From Limnephilus marmoratus (taxonomy: Eukaryota; Arthropoda; Insecta; Trichoptera; Limnephilidae): 64,000 nt of DNA. Positions 43,007-55,249 of the stretch are shown here, piece after piece. The first letter of the stretch is position 1; the number at the start of each line of letters is the position of its first letter. The stretch is from the NCBI GenBank assembly GCA_917880885.1, contig OU862928.1, forward strand, positions 14,093,721 through 14,157,720, in the 5' to 3' direction. Below the pieces are notes generated by a model. It made no database searches and was not told where the DNA came from. It worked only from the letters and a program-made list of their open reading frames with translations. The position numbers and the translations under genes were made by a program.

Positions 43007-43321
43007 AAATAAAATTAAAAACGCCTTGCAACTCTGAGCCCATAAATTATCAAATTCTCGCCATGGAAGTTTCAACACTTTTTGAAAGTCATAAATTTAT
43101 CAAGCATGTAAATCTGGATACCTGGACATGTGATACGAAGATCAAAATGAACGCACATCATAATCTCAATGAAGGTAAACTTGAAGAAGATGGACCGCAA
43201 GCCTCCGGCCACAAGATCCAACCGAGTAGATGCAGAAGGTCCTCAGCCAAGACCCACCTCAAGACAAGGCGAATCAATTTTAAACCGTGTTATAATATAG
43301 ATAATCCACATAAAAATAGAA

Positions 43322-46300
43322 ATGGATAATTACATTATTCAACAACTAGAAAAAAAAATTAACGTTCAAAATTTAATTTGTGACAACACAAATGACTGTA
43401 ACACAATACTTGAAATGACTCCAAACTCCTTTACCGTAATACATTTAAACATACGATCAATAAACAAAAATTTTGACCATTTTATAGTAAATCTAAATTT
43501 ATTAAAAAAAAAACCGGACATAATTATACTGACTGAAGCCCATTTAAACATTAACTCAATCATTCCAACTCTCCCCAATTACATCAACTTTCAAAGTTCA
43601 AATTATATTAATAAGAACAGTGGTATTGTAATATACACTAAAGCAATATATAAAGACGTACGCTTTACTGAAATAAATATGACCAATGCAAACTGTATCA
43701 TTATAAAATTGATTATTAATAATAAACTACATATACAAATAATGACAGTCTACAGGACACACTCAGCTGTAATACCAACTTTTATAACCGAACTGAATAA
43801 TATTATCCTTAACAATAAATGTGCAAACAACTTTCTAATTGGTGATATTAATATAAACATTGCTGAAAATAACCATACTATTGAAAAAGACAATTATATC
43901 AACATGATGACCGCTTTAAACTTTAAACCCTGTATAAATAAGTATACTAGAGAATTTAACAATCAAATGCCATCGTGTATTGATCATATATGGTGTAATT
44001 CCAACTATACTGATAATCTTCAAACAATAATATGGAGAAACAACATAACGGACCATCATACATGTATACTAAACCTCAATATAGAAAAACAAAAAATAAA
44101 TAATAATAGAAATGACTCTGCCATTCCAAAAATAAAAATAAATCAACAAGAACTATATGAAAAACTGTCTCACGAATCGTGAGAATCTGTACTTACCACA
44201 GAAGATGTGAATTTAAGTGCATCACAATTTCATGACACCTTTCAAAAACATATAAAAGATTCAAGCTATGAAATACCGAACAAAACATATAAAAATAAAT
44301 TTCATAAACTTAAACCATGGATCACTCATGGCCTCGTGGTTTCTATACGAGAAAAAGAAAAACTATTTAAACTAACTAAAAAATATCCACTAAATAATCC
44401 AATCATCTCATACTTTAAAAAATACAGAAACAAACTAACGGCTCTAATTAAAACTACCAAAGAGGAATTTTATAAACAAACGGTATTGAATTCAGGAAAC
44501 AACAATAAAGAAATTTGGAAAACAATAAATGAAATAATTGATAAAAAAAGGAAAACAAGTGACATTTTAAAGCTAAGTATTAATAACAATATGGTACAAG
44601 TTTTGGATAACCCTGAACAATGTGCAAATGCTTTCAATACATTTTTTTCTAATGTCGGAAAAAATCTCGCTAGCAAAATAACTAATATCGTAGATAACAC
44701 CACATCTACCGCAGAAAATGATGTAACATCATAAAAAAAAACCATAGGAAAATTCGATACGGTAACTGAACAAGAAATTGTTGATATAATAAAAAACCTA
44801 AAAACTGAATCAGCCCCAGGGTTTGATGGTATCACTGTTGAAAATCTAAAGACACATCTTAACTTTTTGAAAAAGCCTATTACATATATTATAAACAATA
44901 GTCTTAAAAAGGGAATCTTTCCATCAATATATAAAAGAACTATTATCACACCGATTTATAAATCAGGTGACTCTAAAGAAATTAATAACTACCGACCTAT
45001 ATCAGTATTATCAAATATCTCAAAAATTTTTGAAAAGGTAGCTAAAAAGCAAATACAAAATTTTATTGGAATTAATAATATACTGAGTGACCAACAATTT
45101 GGTTTTCGCGCAAAAATAACCACACAGGACGCAATCATAGATTTAACAACAAAAATACATCAAGCACTAGATAAAGGCAAAAAATCTCTTGCAATTTTCA
45201 TAGACCTAAGGAAAGCCTTTGACAGCATAAGTCACAAAAAATTACTATACAAGCTTAACGAAATCGGAATTATAGATAACGCTAACACATGGATAGAAAG
45301 TTTCCTGAACTCTAGAAATCAATATGTAAAAATAAAAAACATTCTTAGTGAACCGAGTACAAGCGACTTTGGAATACCACAAGGCACGATTTTGGGCCCT
45401 CTTCTATTCATCTTGTATGTTAATAATATCTTTGAATTACCAATAACAGGAAAACTTGTTTCATATGCAGATGATACTGCAATTATATTCCAAGCAAATT
45501 CATGGAATGAACTTGAAATAACTGCTAATCATGATATTAATATCTTGAAAGAATGGTTTGACGAAAATTTATTAACATTAAACATTGAAAAAACCTATTA
45601 TATACCTTTTAGTATAAATAACAAAAAATCTCCTCCTATCGCCTTAAATATTAAAATTCATTCAAAAAAGTGCACCACTAAAATATTAACATGCCAAAAT
45701 AATGACTGTCTATTCATAGCAAATAAAAAAGAAATAAAATATTTGGGTGTAATAATAGATAGTAACCTTAAGTGGAAGACTCAAATTACCAATACTATAA
45801 ATAGATTAAGAAAACTTATATACATATATATTAATTTAAGAAATATACTTAACTTAAAAATTCTTAAAAATATATACTATGCTCTAGCCCATTCAATAAT
45901 ACAATACGGTATTGTTGCATGGGGAGGAGCTTACAAAACCTCAATTTTACCGTTGGAAATTACTCAAAGATTAATAATCAAAATTATTACTAAGAAACCA
46001 TCAGATTATTCAACCTCTCAACTTTTTCAAGATATTCAAGTCCCACCTCTAAAAAATACATATATAAAAAATACACTGCTTCAAATACACAAAGACTATT
46101 CTAATAAGTCGCACCACGCCATGGTCCGCGTTGAGAGCAATAGGCAAAACACAGTGGGTCGCTTGTGTACGCCATTAATGCATACCAGTTTTGCACAACA
46201 CTACTACACGTACAATGGAGTCGTGTGGTTTAATCAACTAGCAATAGAGCTGAGATTAGAACATGACTACAATAAATTCAAAAATAAATTAAACAATAAT

Positions 46301-46324
46301 ATCTTAAATAATTTAGCCACTTAG
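43322..46324 (+). pseudogene. LINE ORF2 (endonuclease-RT), complete apart from two stops
   Basis: ATG 43322 opens a single frame of 1000 codons to TAG at 46324, broken only by TGA 44180-44182 and TAA 44732-44734. The endonuclease has VIHLNIRSINKNF, IILTEAHLN, FLIGDININI, CIDHIWCN and ITDHHTCIL. The RT has SAPGFDGITVENL, FGFRAKITTQDAI, block A IFIDLRKAFDSISH, block B FGIPQGTILGP, block C YADDTAIIF and IKYLGVIID, plus a thumb ending near the stop. Same clade as the elements at 10.3 and 35.1 kb, of which this is the longest copy. The body is strikingly A-rich, with Asn/Ile/Lys-dominated codons. Confidence 0.85.
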
Positions 46325-46722
46325 AACCGCATTAACCTTTAATTAACAATACTTATTCAAAAAATTATTTTATATTATTATTTTTTTTAATATTATTTTA
46401 TATTTTTACACATTCGATTTATGTAAGTACGTAAATATAATGTATGTATTATAATTTTTAATTTTAATTTTTTTAATTTAAAAAAAATATATATATTTTT
46501 CTCTTCCCTTTACACACGAGTAGTTACACTCTCGGAAAGGTTATATATTATATACATATATATGTTTATACTGTTTCTAATCAATGTTGCATGTTAGTAT
46601 TTAATTATTTGAGTTTAATCCGTTTGTAACCTGAAAATGTAATTACTCATGATTATATTACATGTATATGTATATAAAAACTAATAAAAAAAAATTAAAA
46701 AAAAAAAAAATTTAAAAAAAAA
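46325..46722 (+). repeat. LINE 3' UTR and A-rich tail
   Basis: AT-rich non-coding region after ORF2, ending in 'aaaaaaaattaaaaaaaaaaaaaattt' at about 46685-46722. Confidence 0.65.
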
Positions 46723-47238
46723 TCCGGTTTAGGCAAATATTCTAAGACATTATTTTCGTTTTTTAATCGTTTTTTGAAACCCTGGTGATTTTTTGAAAAA
46801 TTTCAATTCGAAAAATCAGACCTTTTTTATAAACCGGAAAGACGGGACATAATTTTATGGGTGCGAAAAAACGATAATTAAATAGCCGAAAATCATTTTA
46901 AAAAGAACGTTTTCCACACGAATGGCACAGGAGAATAAGGAGGCATACCAAAAATATTACATCTCAAAAATATTTTTTTTCTTGATCTATCTCATTGATC
47001 ATAATTCATTACAATGTTCAACGTCTATATGGTTGAGCGTACAAAAGATGGCTGCGACAATTTCTTCATTCGTTCGCAAAGCGGGATGAGCGCATATGCT
47101 AAATAAATAAAGTTCACTAAATAACTGCCCAATGAAGGAAGGTTAAAAGGATGCCAAAAACTCACCAAACTGCACTTTCGTATAGTCCGCTTCAGGTCTT
47201 TATAGTCCATTTAGGCCACTGGTTTTATTTATTTATTA
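46723..47238. other. No gene recognised
   Basis: Begins 'atccggtttaggcaaatattctaag', loosely like the terminus of the foldback element at 53335 (ttcggtttagggg); no second end found. Otherwise AT-rich. Confidence 0.25.
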
Positions 47239-48357
47239 GCTGACCCGACGAACTTCGTACCGCCTCAGAATCAACAGCTGTTGAATTAAATTCAGTTTTT
47301 TTTAGTTAAAAATTACGCAATGAAGCAATTATCAATGCGCAACTGTCCGTGTTTTGTTTTTGTCAGTATCAGAGATGGCGTTGTGTACGGATTTATATTT
47401 TTGTGATTTTCTTACTTTTACAATTACTGACGGGAATTCGGAAGGCGGATACGGGTGCCGCCGCCCCGGAAACCATTTATTGAATAACTAACACCTCTGC
47501 CATAGATCACCCCAAGTGGTTCGCTACGTTTGGTGATTTAGCAGGGGTGCCCGGTTTCATGAGGTGAATTATGTCCGGGTCTTGGCAGTCGATGCGCCTG
47601 CCCACCCGCTGCGTGGCGGGTCGGATCGAGAGAGACTGGTTGAGGGAGGCCTTTTGACCTTTCCAGCCGGACTCTCTCGACCCATTGCCTTGCACCACAG
47701 TTGGAGGGAAGGATTCATACGTTTATCACTCCCCGACACACTGACCCCCAAATTCCTACCCACCCCTCATACCTTTTTCCTTCCCAGAACGTTCTATCCT
47801 CCCCATTCCTTAAAAAGATCCTCCACACAGCATCCCCTAAGATGACATAGGTCCTGAGAGAAATTATTTTCCTCAGGGCCTCCTGTGTGGAGCTTATGTA
47901 AAAAAATGCGTTTCATTTGAGAGATTTATTATAATTATTGTATTTTTCCTTTGGAGGTGTGCAGACATACGTTCACCATTTGTCTCATTTTCGACTATTG
48001 ACATTGAGTGTGTAAGAAAGAAGGGCAGCATTATATGATTAAAAACAAACGCACAATAATCAACATGACATTTGACGTTTTTGAATTTTTGGAATTCAAG
48101 CAAACTTCAATAGTATACCTAGGTACCTACCACAATATTCATTCTCTTTCAAAAGATTAAAATTCGTTCCATATTAAATGTATGAGGAAATGAATTTTCG
48201 TCATAACTTTCTTTTTCGTGAATTTTTGCGATGTTTTAATAGTTATTATGTTATCCGAGGCGGAGACAAATCCAACAAATCAAAGATCATCAAAATCAGT
48301 TCAGCCGTTCTCGAGTTATAAATAGTGTAACTAACCCGACTTTGTTTTATATATTAA
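47239..48357 (+). repeat. RTE-type 3' end, split by a SINE
   Basis: The block 'tagctgacccgacgaacttcgtac' (47239 on) and the block 'atcaaaatcagttcagccgttctcgagttata' to 'tatattaagattta' (48270-48357) are the start and end of a repeat common in insect genomes. Between them lies a SINE family B copy plus about 280 bp of extra sequence. Confidence 0.5.
47420..47898 (+). repeat. SINE family B, full-length reference copy
   Basis: Order: GC-rich start ('gggtgccgccgccccgg'), 'taacacctctgccatag', 'accccaagtggttcgctacg', middle block 'ttgccttgcaccacag', pyrimidine-rich block, 'gatcctccacacagcatcccc', the hairpin (aggtcctgaga ... cctcagggcct) and 'ctgtgtggagc' with a short A-run. No obvious tRNA head. 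About 470 bp. The last 115 bp equal the 3' UTR of the LINE at 8137-8264. Confidence 0.75.
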
Positions 48358-48359
48358 GA

Positions 48360-48980
48360 TTTATTTAAGGAACATAAACAGTCTTAATAACATAATATAC
48401 ATAAGAAGATAACAAAAAACAGACCAATTATTAATGTTCACAGATAGGTATTTAGAAACATAAAAGTAACTGAATGTAAACTAGAATATTTAAGAAAAGA
48501 ATAAAAAACAGGACAAAGCAGCAATAAAAAAAATATATATATAATACAGGTGTAGATTCAACAAGTGATAAACCTAAATATAAAAACACAACAATAAAAT
48601 AAATGCTATTATAAATGTAAAGAAAATAGGGTGCAAAACAGGTATTTGGATTGGGACAGGTAAGGGGAGGACAGGGATAAGGGAAAGTTGCCACGCAGGT
48701 AATTAAAAAAATTTGGTACAATTAATTTAATCATCATGAATATGTGTTATGTATTATTCGCAAGTAGTATGTTATACAATGAAATTCTGTAGCGAAAGTA
48801 ACTAGCAGTGAATATGTCAGCAAATGTTTCTAAACGTGCAAATTTAATGTTATTGTAGTTACATGTCCTTTGCATAAATTCATTTTGGTTGGAATTTGTG
48901 TTGCATCTATCAATGTAGAAAAGGGTATTATGTCTGCTATATCGAGTCGGCGCGTGGAAATTTATTTTATTTAGCAACTC
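48360..48980 (-). pseudogene. LINE C-terminal fragment with 3' UTR
   Basis: The minus frame 48977-48747 holds LNKINFHAPTRYSRH, LFYIDRCNTN and FADIFTASYFRYR, a pattern typical of the last residues of Jockey-superfamily reverse transcriptases. An AT-rich 3' UTR follows, to about 48360. No catalytic part is present. Confidence 0.6.
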
Positions 48981-50029
48981 CTGGCAGTCAACTTTCGAGT
49001 TAATGATTTTGTACTTTTAGTTTTAGTATCTATTATCTTCACAATTCATAATACATAAAACACGGCGGTTTCTACAGCCGCGGCGGGAAACTTAATTACT
49101 AAGTTTAACAATTGAACTTAGTTGCGGGTCCAATTCCAATAAAAAAGACACGGTGTTCACTCAACACGCGTGCGGCGGGCGATATTACGAGCAAAATCAA
49201 TCCAATATTTACAATGGACACAATAGCTGGCCGAAAAACTTCACAGGCAATCGTACTGCGTAATATAACACTCCTTTTAGCGGGCAACCAAAAAACACAT
49301 GCAGCAATTGCCGGCGGAACAAATACACAAACAAATTTTGCCTATATCACAGGCGGTTTACAGTTTTAGTGTCACAATAATTTAGGCACAAGTAAAACGA
49401 ACAAAGCTGTTTTTGGCAATTTATATAGGTAGGAAATAAGGGAACAAGGGAATAAGAGAACAAAGTAGTTACTCAGTTTCTTATCATAGACAAAAAAAAA
49501 AGATTTATTCAAACTGGCGCCACCATCTATATATGACTAAATCTAATGTAATATACCTTGTGCTAGTAAATTATATTAATAATACGAATATTATAAAATT
49601 TGGTTTTGTTAAAATCAGAACCATTACCATTATATCTCTAAAACAGGTACAGGAGGCATGAAAGTATGGAGTTCTCTTCGCAACATCTGTCAAAACCTCA
49701 AACCAAATGATAAGTTCGCAGAGAACAAACAATTAATCTAGTGAATGTTAAATGTCAAAAATTAAAAAATTCGCCTGAAATCAAAGTGTCGCCATATAAA
49801 AAAAATCAGTGGGGAATTTTACAAAATAAATAGAACATTATTGGAGACGGGACATTTTCATGTAGTGACGTCAGGAGCCCAAATAATAGTTTAATTTATT
49901 AAAAAAATAAAATTTCCATTTCTAAAAAAATTTTCTAATATTTTCGTAATCTTAAAAAAAAAATCTATCCACACGATTTTTTCCAAGTCATTATGAAATC
50001 CATGCAAGTGGCCTATTGCCCAAGTTGTC
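48981..50029. other. No gene recognised
   Basis: A somewhat GC-richer patch at 49060-49360 gives an 85-codon plus frame and a 60-codon minus frame with no recognisable motif. The remainder is AT-rich. Confidence 0.3.
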
Positions 50030-50222
50030 TTTATATTCCGGTCTATATACACTGGTCGATGACCGGTTGCCATCACGTTTGGGTCCCACCCAGGCATTGC
50101 GTGTTCGATTCCTCGGCCTCCATCACGACACAAGCAACATTTTCCGCTTACTGTGGTGGGAGGAGGAGATTTCAAATATTGTCGGGTTATTCGTAACCCG
50201 GGAATATTTGTCTTTCTTAAAA
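50030..50222 (+). repeat. tRNA-derived SINE (family C), second copy
   Basis: Shares the B-box-like 'gtgttcgattcctcgg', 'aagcaacattttccgct' and 'gggttattcgtaacccgggaatatttgtctttctt' with 819-1000. The A-box region is degraded. Confidence 0.65.
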
Positions 50223-50439
50223 AAATGTTTTAAGCACACAAATTAATTTAATAGAATCCATACCGGATATTCGATACTCAAAAAATATTTTTTCAGTTCT
50301 TCAGCACTCAAATCCAAAATTTAAATTTAATTGAAAAAAAATTAAACCCTAGGTCAAGAAACGGGCCGCGCATCCGTTCTCCTTAAAATGTTTGACCGTC
50401 TAGAACGGGAAGAAGGAATTGTTATGTTGGTAATGGTGA

Positions 50440-50597
50440 CCCGACATTTGGTCCGGCGACATTTGGTCCGGCGACATTTGGTCCGGCGACATTTGGTCCG
50501 GCGACATTTGATCCGGCCGACATTTGATCCGGCCGACATTTGATCCGGCCGACACTTGATCCGGCGGACATTTGATCCGGCGACAATTGATCCGGCC
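50440..50597. repeat. Minisatellite in left arm (10 units)
   Basis: Ten units of 15-16 bp, 'gacatttggtccggc' grading into 'gacatttgatccggcc'. Open frames across it are repeat artefacts. Confidence 0.9.
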
Positions 50598-51106
50598 TGA
50601 TCCTTTAGAAGATTTTTTCTACAGGTAAGTATCTAAAGAGGATATACGGCCGTACAACCAAAGTCGATGTACTTATATCTGAAGGTATCTTTAGTGAAAA
50701 TCCGCTGTAAAAATATTTTTACTAACAATAATTTCGACTCTCCGAAGAAGCATGCGGCAATACAAAATACGACATACTTATACGTGCAGTCGGTTTAACA
50801 AAAAAACCGTAAAAGATTCCTACTTGCGTATTACTTTTTTATCTTAAAATTACACTAGAGTCCCAACTGCTCTCAACCGTCTCGAGCCAGTGAGTGCCAA
50901 TGGCATACCCAATTTTGGTATGGTGTGATACTGAGGGTAATGGGGAGGGGAAGGAGATGTGGAAAACGTACCTGGCTATTCAGATCTAGTCATGTCATTT
51001 CAAGTAATCCAACTAAACCTACATACACTGTACACCAGCGAACTATTTACAAAAATCATATGATATAGATTTTTTTATATTTGTATTTTTATTTTTTAGA
51101 ACTTTT

Positions 51107-51392
51107 GGATAACCAACACCTCTGCCATAGGTCACCCCAAGTGGTTCGCTACGTTGGGTGATTTAGCAGGGGTGCCCGGGTTCATGGGGTGAGGTTTGTC
51201 TAGGTCTTGGAGGCGGATGACCAGGACACACTGAACCCCAGATTCCTATCCACCCCTTAAACCCTTTTCCTTCCCAGAACTCTCCTCTCCTTCCTTACCC
51301 TAAAAAACCCTCTACACAGCATCCCCAAAGATGACATAGGCCCTGAGGGAAATTATGTTCCTCAGGGCCTCCTGTGTGGAGATCATGTAAAA
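51107..51392 (+). repeat. SINE family B copy inside the foldback element
   Basis: Runs from 'aaccaacacctctgccatagg' to the hairpin 'ggccctgaggg...ctcagggcc' and 'tgtgtggag' plus poly(A). The middle block is deleted. It lies in the left half of the palindrome without counterpart at the mirror position, so it came in after the palindrome formed. Confidence 0.75.
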
Positions 51393-52082
51393 AAAAACAA
51401 ATTTTTTAAAAATCATATGATAAAACTTTTTTATTTATTATTTAAGTATAACACAAGAGTCGGAACTGCTTCTAACCAGTTAGCCAGTGAGACTATGTCA
51501 TTTCCGATTTCGATATGTTGTGAGGCAAAAGATAGTGGGGAGGGGAAGGAGATGTGGAACATTTTGCTGATGTGAAAAAATGCTATTTAGATCTAGTCAC
51601 CAAGCACGGCTAAAGTCATTTCATGTAATCCGCCTAAACCTACATACACTGTACACCAGCGAACAAATTACAAAAAAAATCATATGATATAAATTTTTTA
51701 ATAACTTTATTTTTATTTAGAACTTTTAACTATAACACAAGAGTTCCAACTGCTCCCGACCGTCTGGAGCCAGTGAGACTATAGCATTCCCAATTTTGAT
51801 ATGTTGTGAGCATTTTTTCAAATTAGCAAAATGTTCCACATCTCCTTCTCCTCCCCACTATCTTCAGCCTCACAACATATCAAAATCTGTAATTACATAT
51901 TCTCACTGGCTCCAGACGGTTAGAAGCAGTTGTGACTCTTGTGTTTTAAATAATATATAAAAAATTATTACATATGATTTAAAAAAAAAATTTCACTGTT
52001 GTTCAGTGTATGAAGGTTTAGTCTGATTACTTGAAATGGCTTTAGCCGTGTATAGTGACTAGACTAGATCTGAATAGCCAGA

Positions 52083-52365
52083 AAAATTGCGGTGCAAGGC
52101 GATTGGTCGAGAAAGTCCGGCTAGAAAGGTCCTGATTATGTCTGCCTCAAGCATTCTCTCCCGATCCGGACCGCCACGCAGTAGGTGAGGAAAAGCATTC
52201 GCCACCAAGACCTGGACAAACATCACTCCAAGAACCCGGGCAATCCTTATAATTCACCAAACGTATCGAACCACTTGGGATGACCTATGGCAGGAATGTT
52301 GGTTCCAATAAATGGTTACCGGGGCGACGGTAAACACATCCGCCTTCTAAATCTTAAGTAGGTGT
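52083..52365 (-). repeat. SINE family B 5' part inside the foldback element
   Basis: On the minus strand it reads from the GC-rich start through the 'ccaagtggttcg' block to the middle block ('cgccttgcaccgc') and is cut before the pyrimidine-rich part. A separate insertion from the one at 51107. Confidence 0.65.
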
Positions 52366-52979
52366 ATCACATATAAGAATGTCGTATTTTGCTATTATTC
52401 GTCAGTATTCATTCAGAATTGAAACGTTACTTGAAATAGCTTTAGGCGTGTTTGGTGACTAGATCTGAATAGCCAGGAAAATTTTTCACATATCCTTCTC
52501 CTCCCCACTATCTTCAGCCTCACAACATATCAAAATGAGGAATGCCATAGTCTCACTGGCTCCAGACGGTTGGAAGCAGTTGGGACTCCTGTGTTATGAT
52601 AAAAGTTCTAAAAAATAAAAATACAAATATAAAAAAAATTATATCATATGATTTTTGTAATTTGTTCGCTGGTGTACAGTGTATGTAGGTTTAGGCGGAT
52701 TACTTGAAATGACGTGACTAGATCTGAATAGCCAGGTACGTTTTCCACATCTCCTTCCCCTCCCCACTAGGAATCTTTTACGATTTTTTTGTTAAACCAA
52801 CTGCACTTATAAGTATGTCGTATTTTGTATTGCCGCATGCTTCTTCGGAGAGTAAAAAATATTTTTACAGCGGATTTTCACTAAAGATGCCTTCAGATAT
52901 AAGTACATCGACTTTGGTTGTACGGCCGTATATCCTCTTTAGATACTTACCTGTAGAAAAAATCTTCTAAAGGATCAGG

Positions 52980-53120
52980 CCGGATCAATTGTTGCCGGAT
53001 CAAATGTCCGCCGGATCAAGTGTCGGCCGGATCAAAAGTCGGCCGGATCAAATGTCGGCAGGATCAAATGTCGCCGGACCAAATGTCGCCGGACCAAATG
53101 TCGCCGGATCAACTGTCATG
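52980..53120. repeat. Minisatellite in right arm (9 units)
   Basis: Inverted counterpart of the left minisatellite: nine units of 'ggatcaaatgtcggcc' type, with the two units nearest the end again of the 'ggaccaaatgtcgcc' subtype, mirroring the left order. Confidence 0.9.
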
Positions 53121-53334
53121 GAACCGTTGGTAATATAGTGATGCATCAGCTGTCACATTCTGATAGATGGCAGGTCTGTCGCGTCACTTGATGACCTTGA
53201 ACTTGTTAACTGTGTCAATAAACGTCTTATAAAATAATCGGCTTTCTTTGTTTATTTCTAAACCTCTGACATATTTTTCATATCCACTCCCCTGTCCGTA
53301 ATCGTTATTATAAAGTTACTATAATAAAAATGAT

Positions 53335-54589
53335 GGAAAAAATTCGGTTTAGGGGCGATAGTCCTAGATAATTTTTTTTTTTATACTAATTATAATTATG
53401 GGCCGGAAAATCCGAATCTGAAAGAATTAGGCGTCGGCAAGCAATATTAACTGAATTACACGACTTTAAAATTTTCTATACACACAGGAAAACAAGCCAT
53501 TGTCAAGGCAAGAAAATATCCAAGTTTTCAAGTAGTTTAGCGGCTACGCTAGGTTTGTGTAACATGGTTTGTGCCCCTTTATACCGCCTGCTCGCGTCAA
53601 GGCAAGAAAGCATCCCAGTTTTCAAGTAGTTTAGCGGCTACGCTAGGTTTGTGTAACATGGTTTGTGCCCCTTTATACCGCCTGCTCGCGTCAAGGCAAG
53701 AAAACATCCCAGTTTTCAAGTAGTTTAGCGGCTACGCTGGGTTTGTGTAACATGGTTTGTGATAGAAAAGAAAGTGCCCCCTTCATAGCGCCTACTCGCG
53801 TCAAGGCAAGAAAACATCCCAGTTTTCAAGTAGTTTAGCGGCTACGCTAGGTTTATGTAACATGGTTTGTGATACAAAAGTGAGTAAAATTTATAAAAAA
53901 TAATTACTTTAATTAGTTATTGATATTATTTTTTTTTTCAATTTTTTCAATTTCAGTGCCGGCAACCCGGGCGTTTATTTATTATTAGTTATGTACAACA
54001 TGATTTTTTTCCTTACCCTCCTCACTAGACAAAGAGTCTGTTCTGAGGCTGGTAACTAACAATTTCTAATTACATAAAAACAAATAAGTGGTAAAAACAT
54101 AAAAAAAAGAAAAATATATATTATAGTAAAAATAATAATAATAAAATAAGAGGAAAATCAGAATTTAAAAACAGAGTAGAAAATAGAAAATATATAATAT
54201 TAGATATTAAGAATATTACTTATCTCTCTTCTTTCTTTGACATTCAACCAGTTTAAAAATCTTTTGAAAACCCAATTCAAATTATTAGATGCGACGTAGG
54301 TCTTTGTTTGGGCTACAAACTTATTAAATATATATATATTGCTTAATGGCAACACTTAATTTTATGTGGTGTAACATCTTTCTTGTTTTTCTATGTCTTG
54401 TAGTGTCAGAATGCGTTCAAAATGGCTTGTTTTCCTGTGTGTGTATAGAAAATTTTAAAGTCGTGTAATTCAGTTAATATTGCTTGCCGACGCCTAATTC
54501 TTTCAGATTCGGATTTTCCGGCCCATAGTTAGTATAAAAATAACTAGTTTTATTATCTAGGAATGCCGCCCCTAAACCGAACTTTACCC
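53335..54589. mobile_element. Second long-TIR foldback element, 8-bp TSD
   Basis: Inverted arms of about 165 bp (53335-53500 and 54425-54589) share 'ttcggtttaggggcg', 'atgggccggaaaatccgaatctgaaag' and 'aaaacaagccatt'. AAAATGAT flanks both ends (53327-53334 and 54590-54597). The interior has a four-copy tandem repeat and AT-rich sequence with no coding capacity. An 8-bp duplication fits hAT or Mutator-type elements. Confidence 0.8.
53502..53876. repeat. Four tandem copies of a ~94-bp unit
   Basis: Units start at 53502, 53596, 53690 and 53800; each reads 'gtcaaggcaagaaaacatccc' then 'gtagtttagcggctacgctagg'. The third spacing is 110 bp because of a short insert containing 'gatagaaaagaaagtg'. 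Within each unit 'tagcggcta' and 'gtagtttagcggctac' are partly self-complementary. Confidence 0.9.
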
Positions 54590-54597
54590 AAAATGAT

Positions 54598-55249
54598 TAA
54601 GGCATTGTTAGTGGTAAAATATATAATGTAAGTGCGTACGTGACTGAGACGAAGACAATATTGATTAACACTCTTAGATCGCAAATAATTCTGTCGTAAA
54701 TATTTTAATGTAGTACCTTATCACGGAGCATCATTATTAAGATGCATCATTCAAATTGTGTTGGAGAGTTCATAGAATTATTATGCACCTAACCCACACG
54801 ATATAACGGTAGTACTTAGGTATTGTCACTTTATACAAATATAAGTATTACCTACTGTTGAACGGTAGTTTGAAGTCACTAACTGCCTCCAGACGGTTTG
54901 GAGCAGTTGAGACTCTCGTGCGGTATTCACATAATTATCTGTCATCTTAAGGGATACTATGTGGAGGCTTTTTTTTAAGGAAAGAAAGAATATGAAGTTC
55001 TGGGTAAGGGGTGGGTAGGAATCTGAAGGTCAGAGTGTCCATATAGTAGTTTTTGTTGTCTGTTACAACAAGACTTTGCATTTGGAATACAAAAGTGGTT
55101 TTAACTAGAATGAATCTGCGTACGAATCCACCAGTTCACAGGCTTAAATTTAAAATTGTTCTAGTTTTTTAAAATTGCTCAAGGAACAAAAAGACGATTT
55201 TATAATGTTTTATTGACGTTTGCATGTTTACAACCTCCGACAAAGGTTT
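54598..55249. other. SINE debris
   Basis: Contains the 3' end of a SINE family A copy ('ctccagacggtttggagcagttgagactctcgtgcgg', about 54880-54925) joined directly to a degraded minus-strand SINE family B fragment (about 54945-55045). The rest shows nothing. Confidence 0.5.

Larger units (their letters stand above)
50435..53125. mobile_element. Long-TIR foldback element, Mutator-like, 9-bp TSD
   Basis: The 9-bp sequence GTTGGTAAT occurs immediately outside both ends (50426-50434 and 53126-53134). The arms, 50435-50822 and 52768-53125, are near-identical inverted repeats of about 360-390 bp. Each opens with a minisatellite of 15-16 bp units (gacatttgatccggc) and continues with shared unique sequence containing 'aggatatacggccgtacaacc'. 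The interior is itself mostly palindromic, built from inverted SINE family A pieces, with SINE family B inserts at 51107-51392 and 52083-52365. No transposase is encoded. Long TIRs and a 9-bp duplication fit Mutator-like elements; classical foldbacks are the alternative. Confidence 0.85.

Noticed and set aside
48452..48721. Hydrophobic minus-strand frame that could be a membrane protein
   Set aside because: Lies in a LINE 3' UTR; composition artefact of AT-rich sequence.
50354..50539. Minus-strand frame with repeated Cys-Arg-Arg-Thr-Lys
   Set aside because: It is simply the 15-bp minisatellite of the foldback arm read in frame.
50440..50600. CRISPR-like short repeats
   Set aside because: Units are directly adjacent with no unique spacers, and the sequence is eukaryotic.
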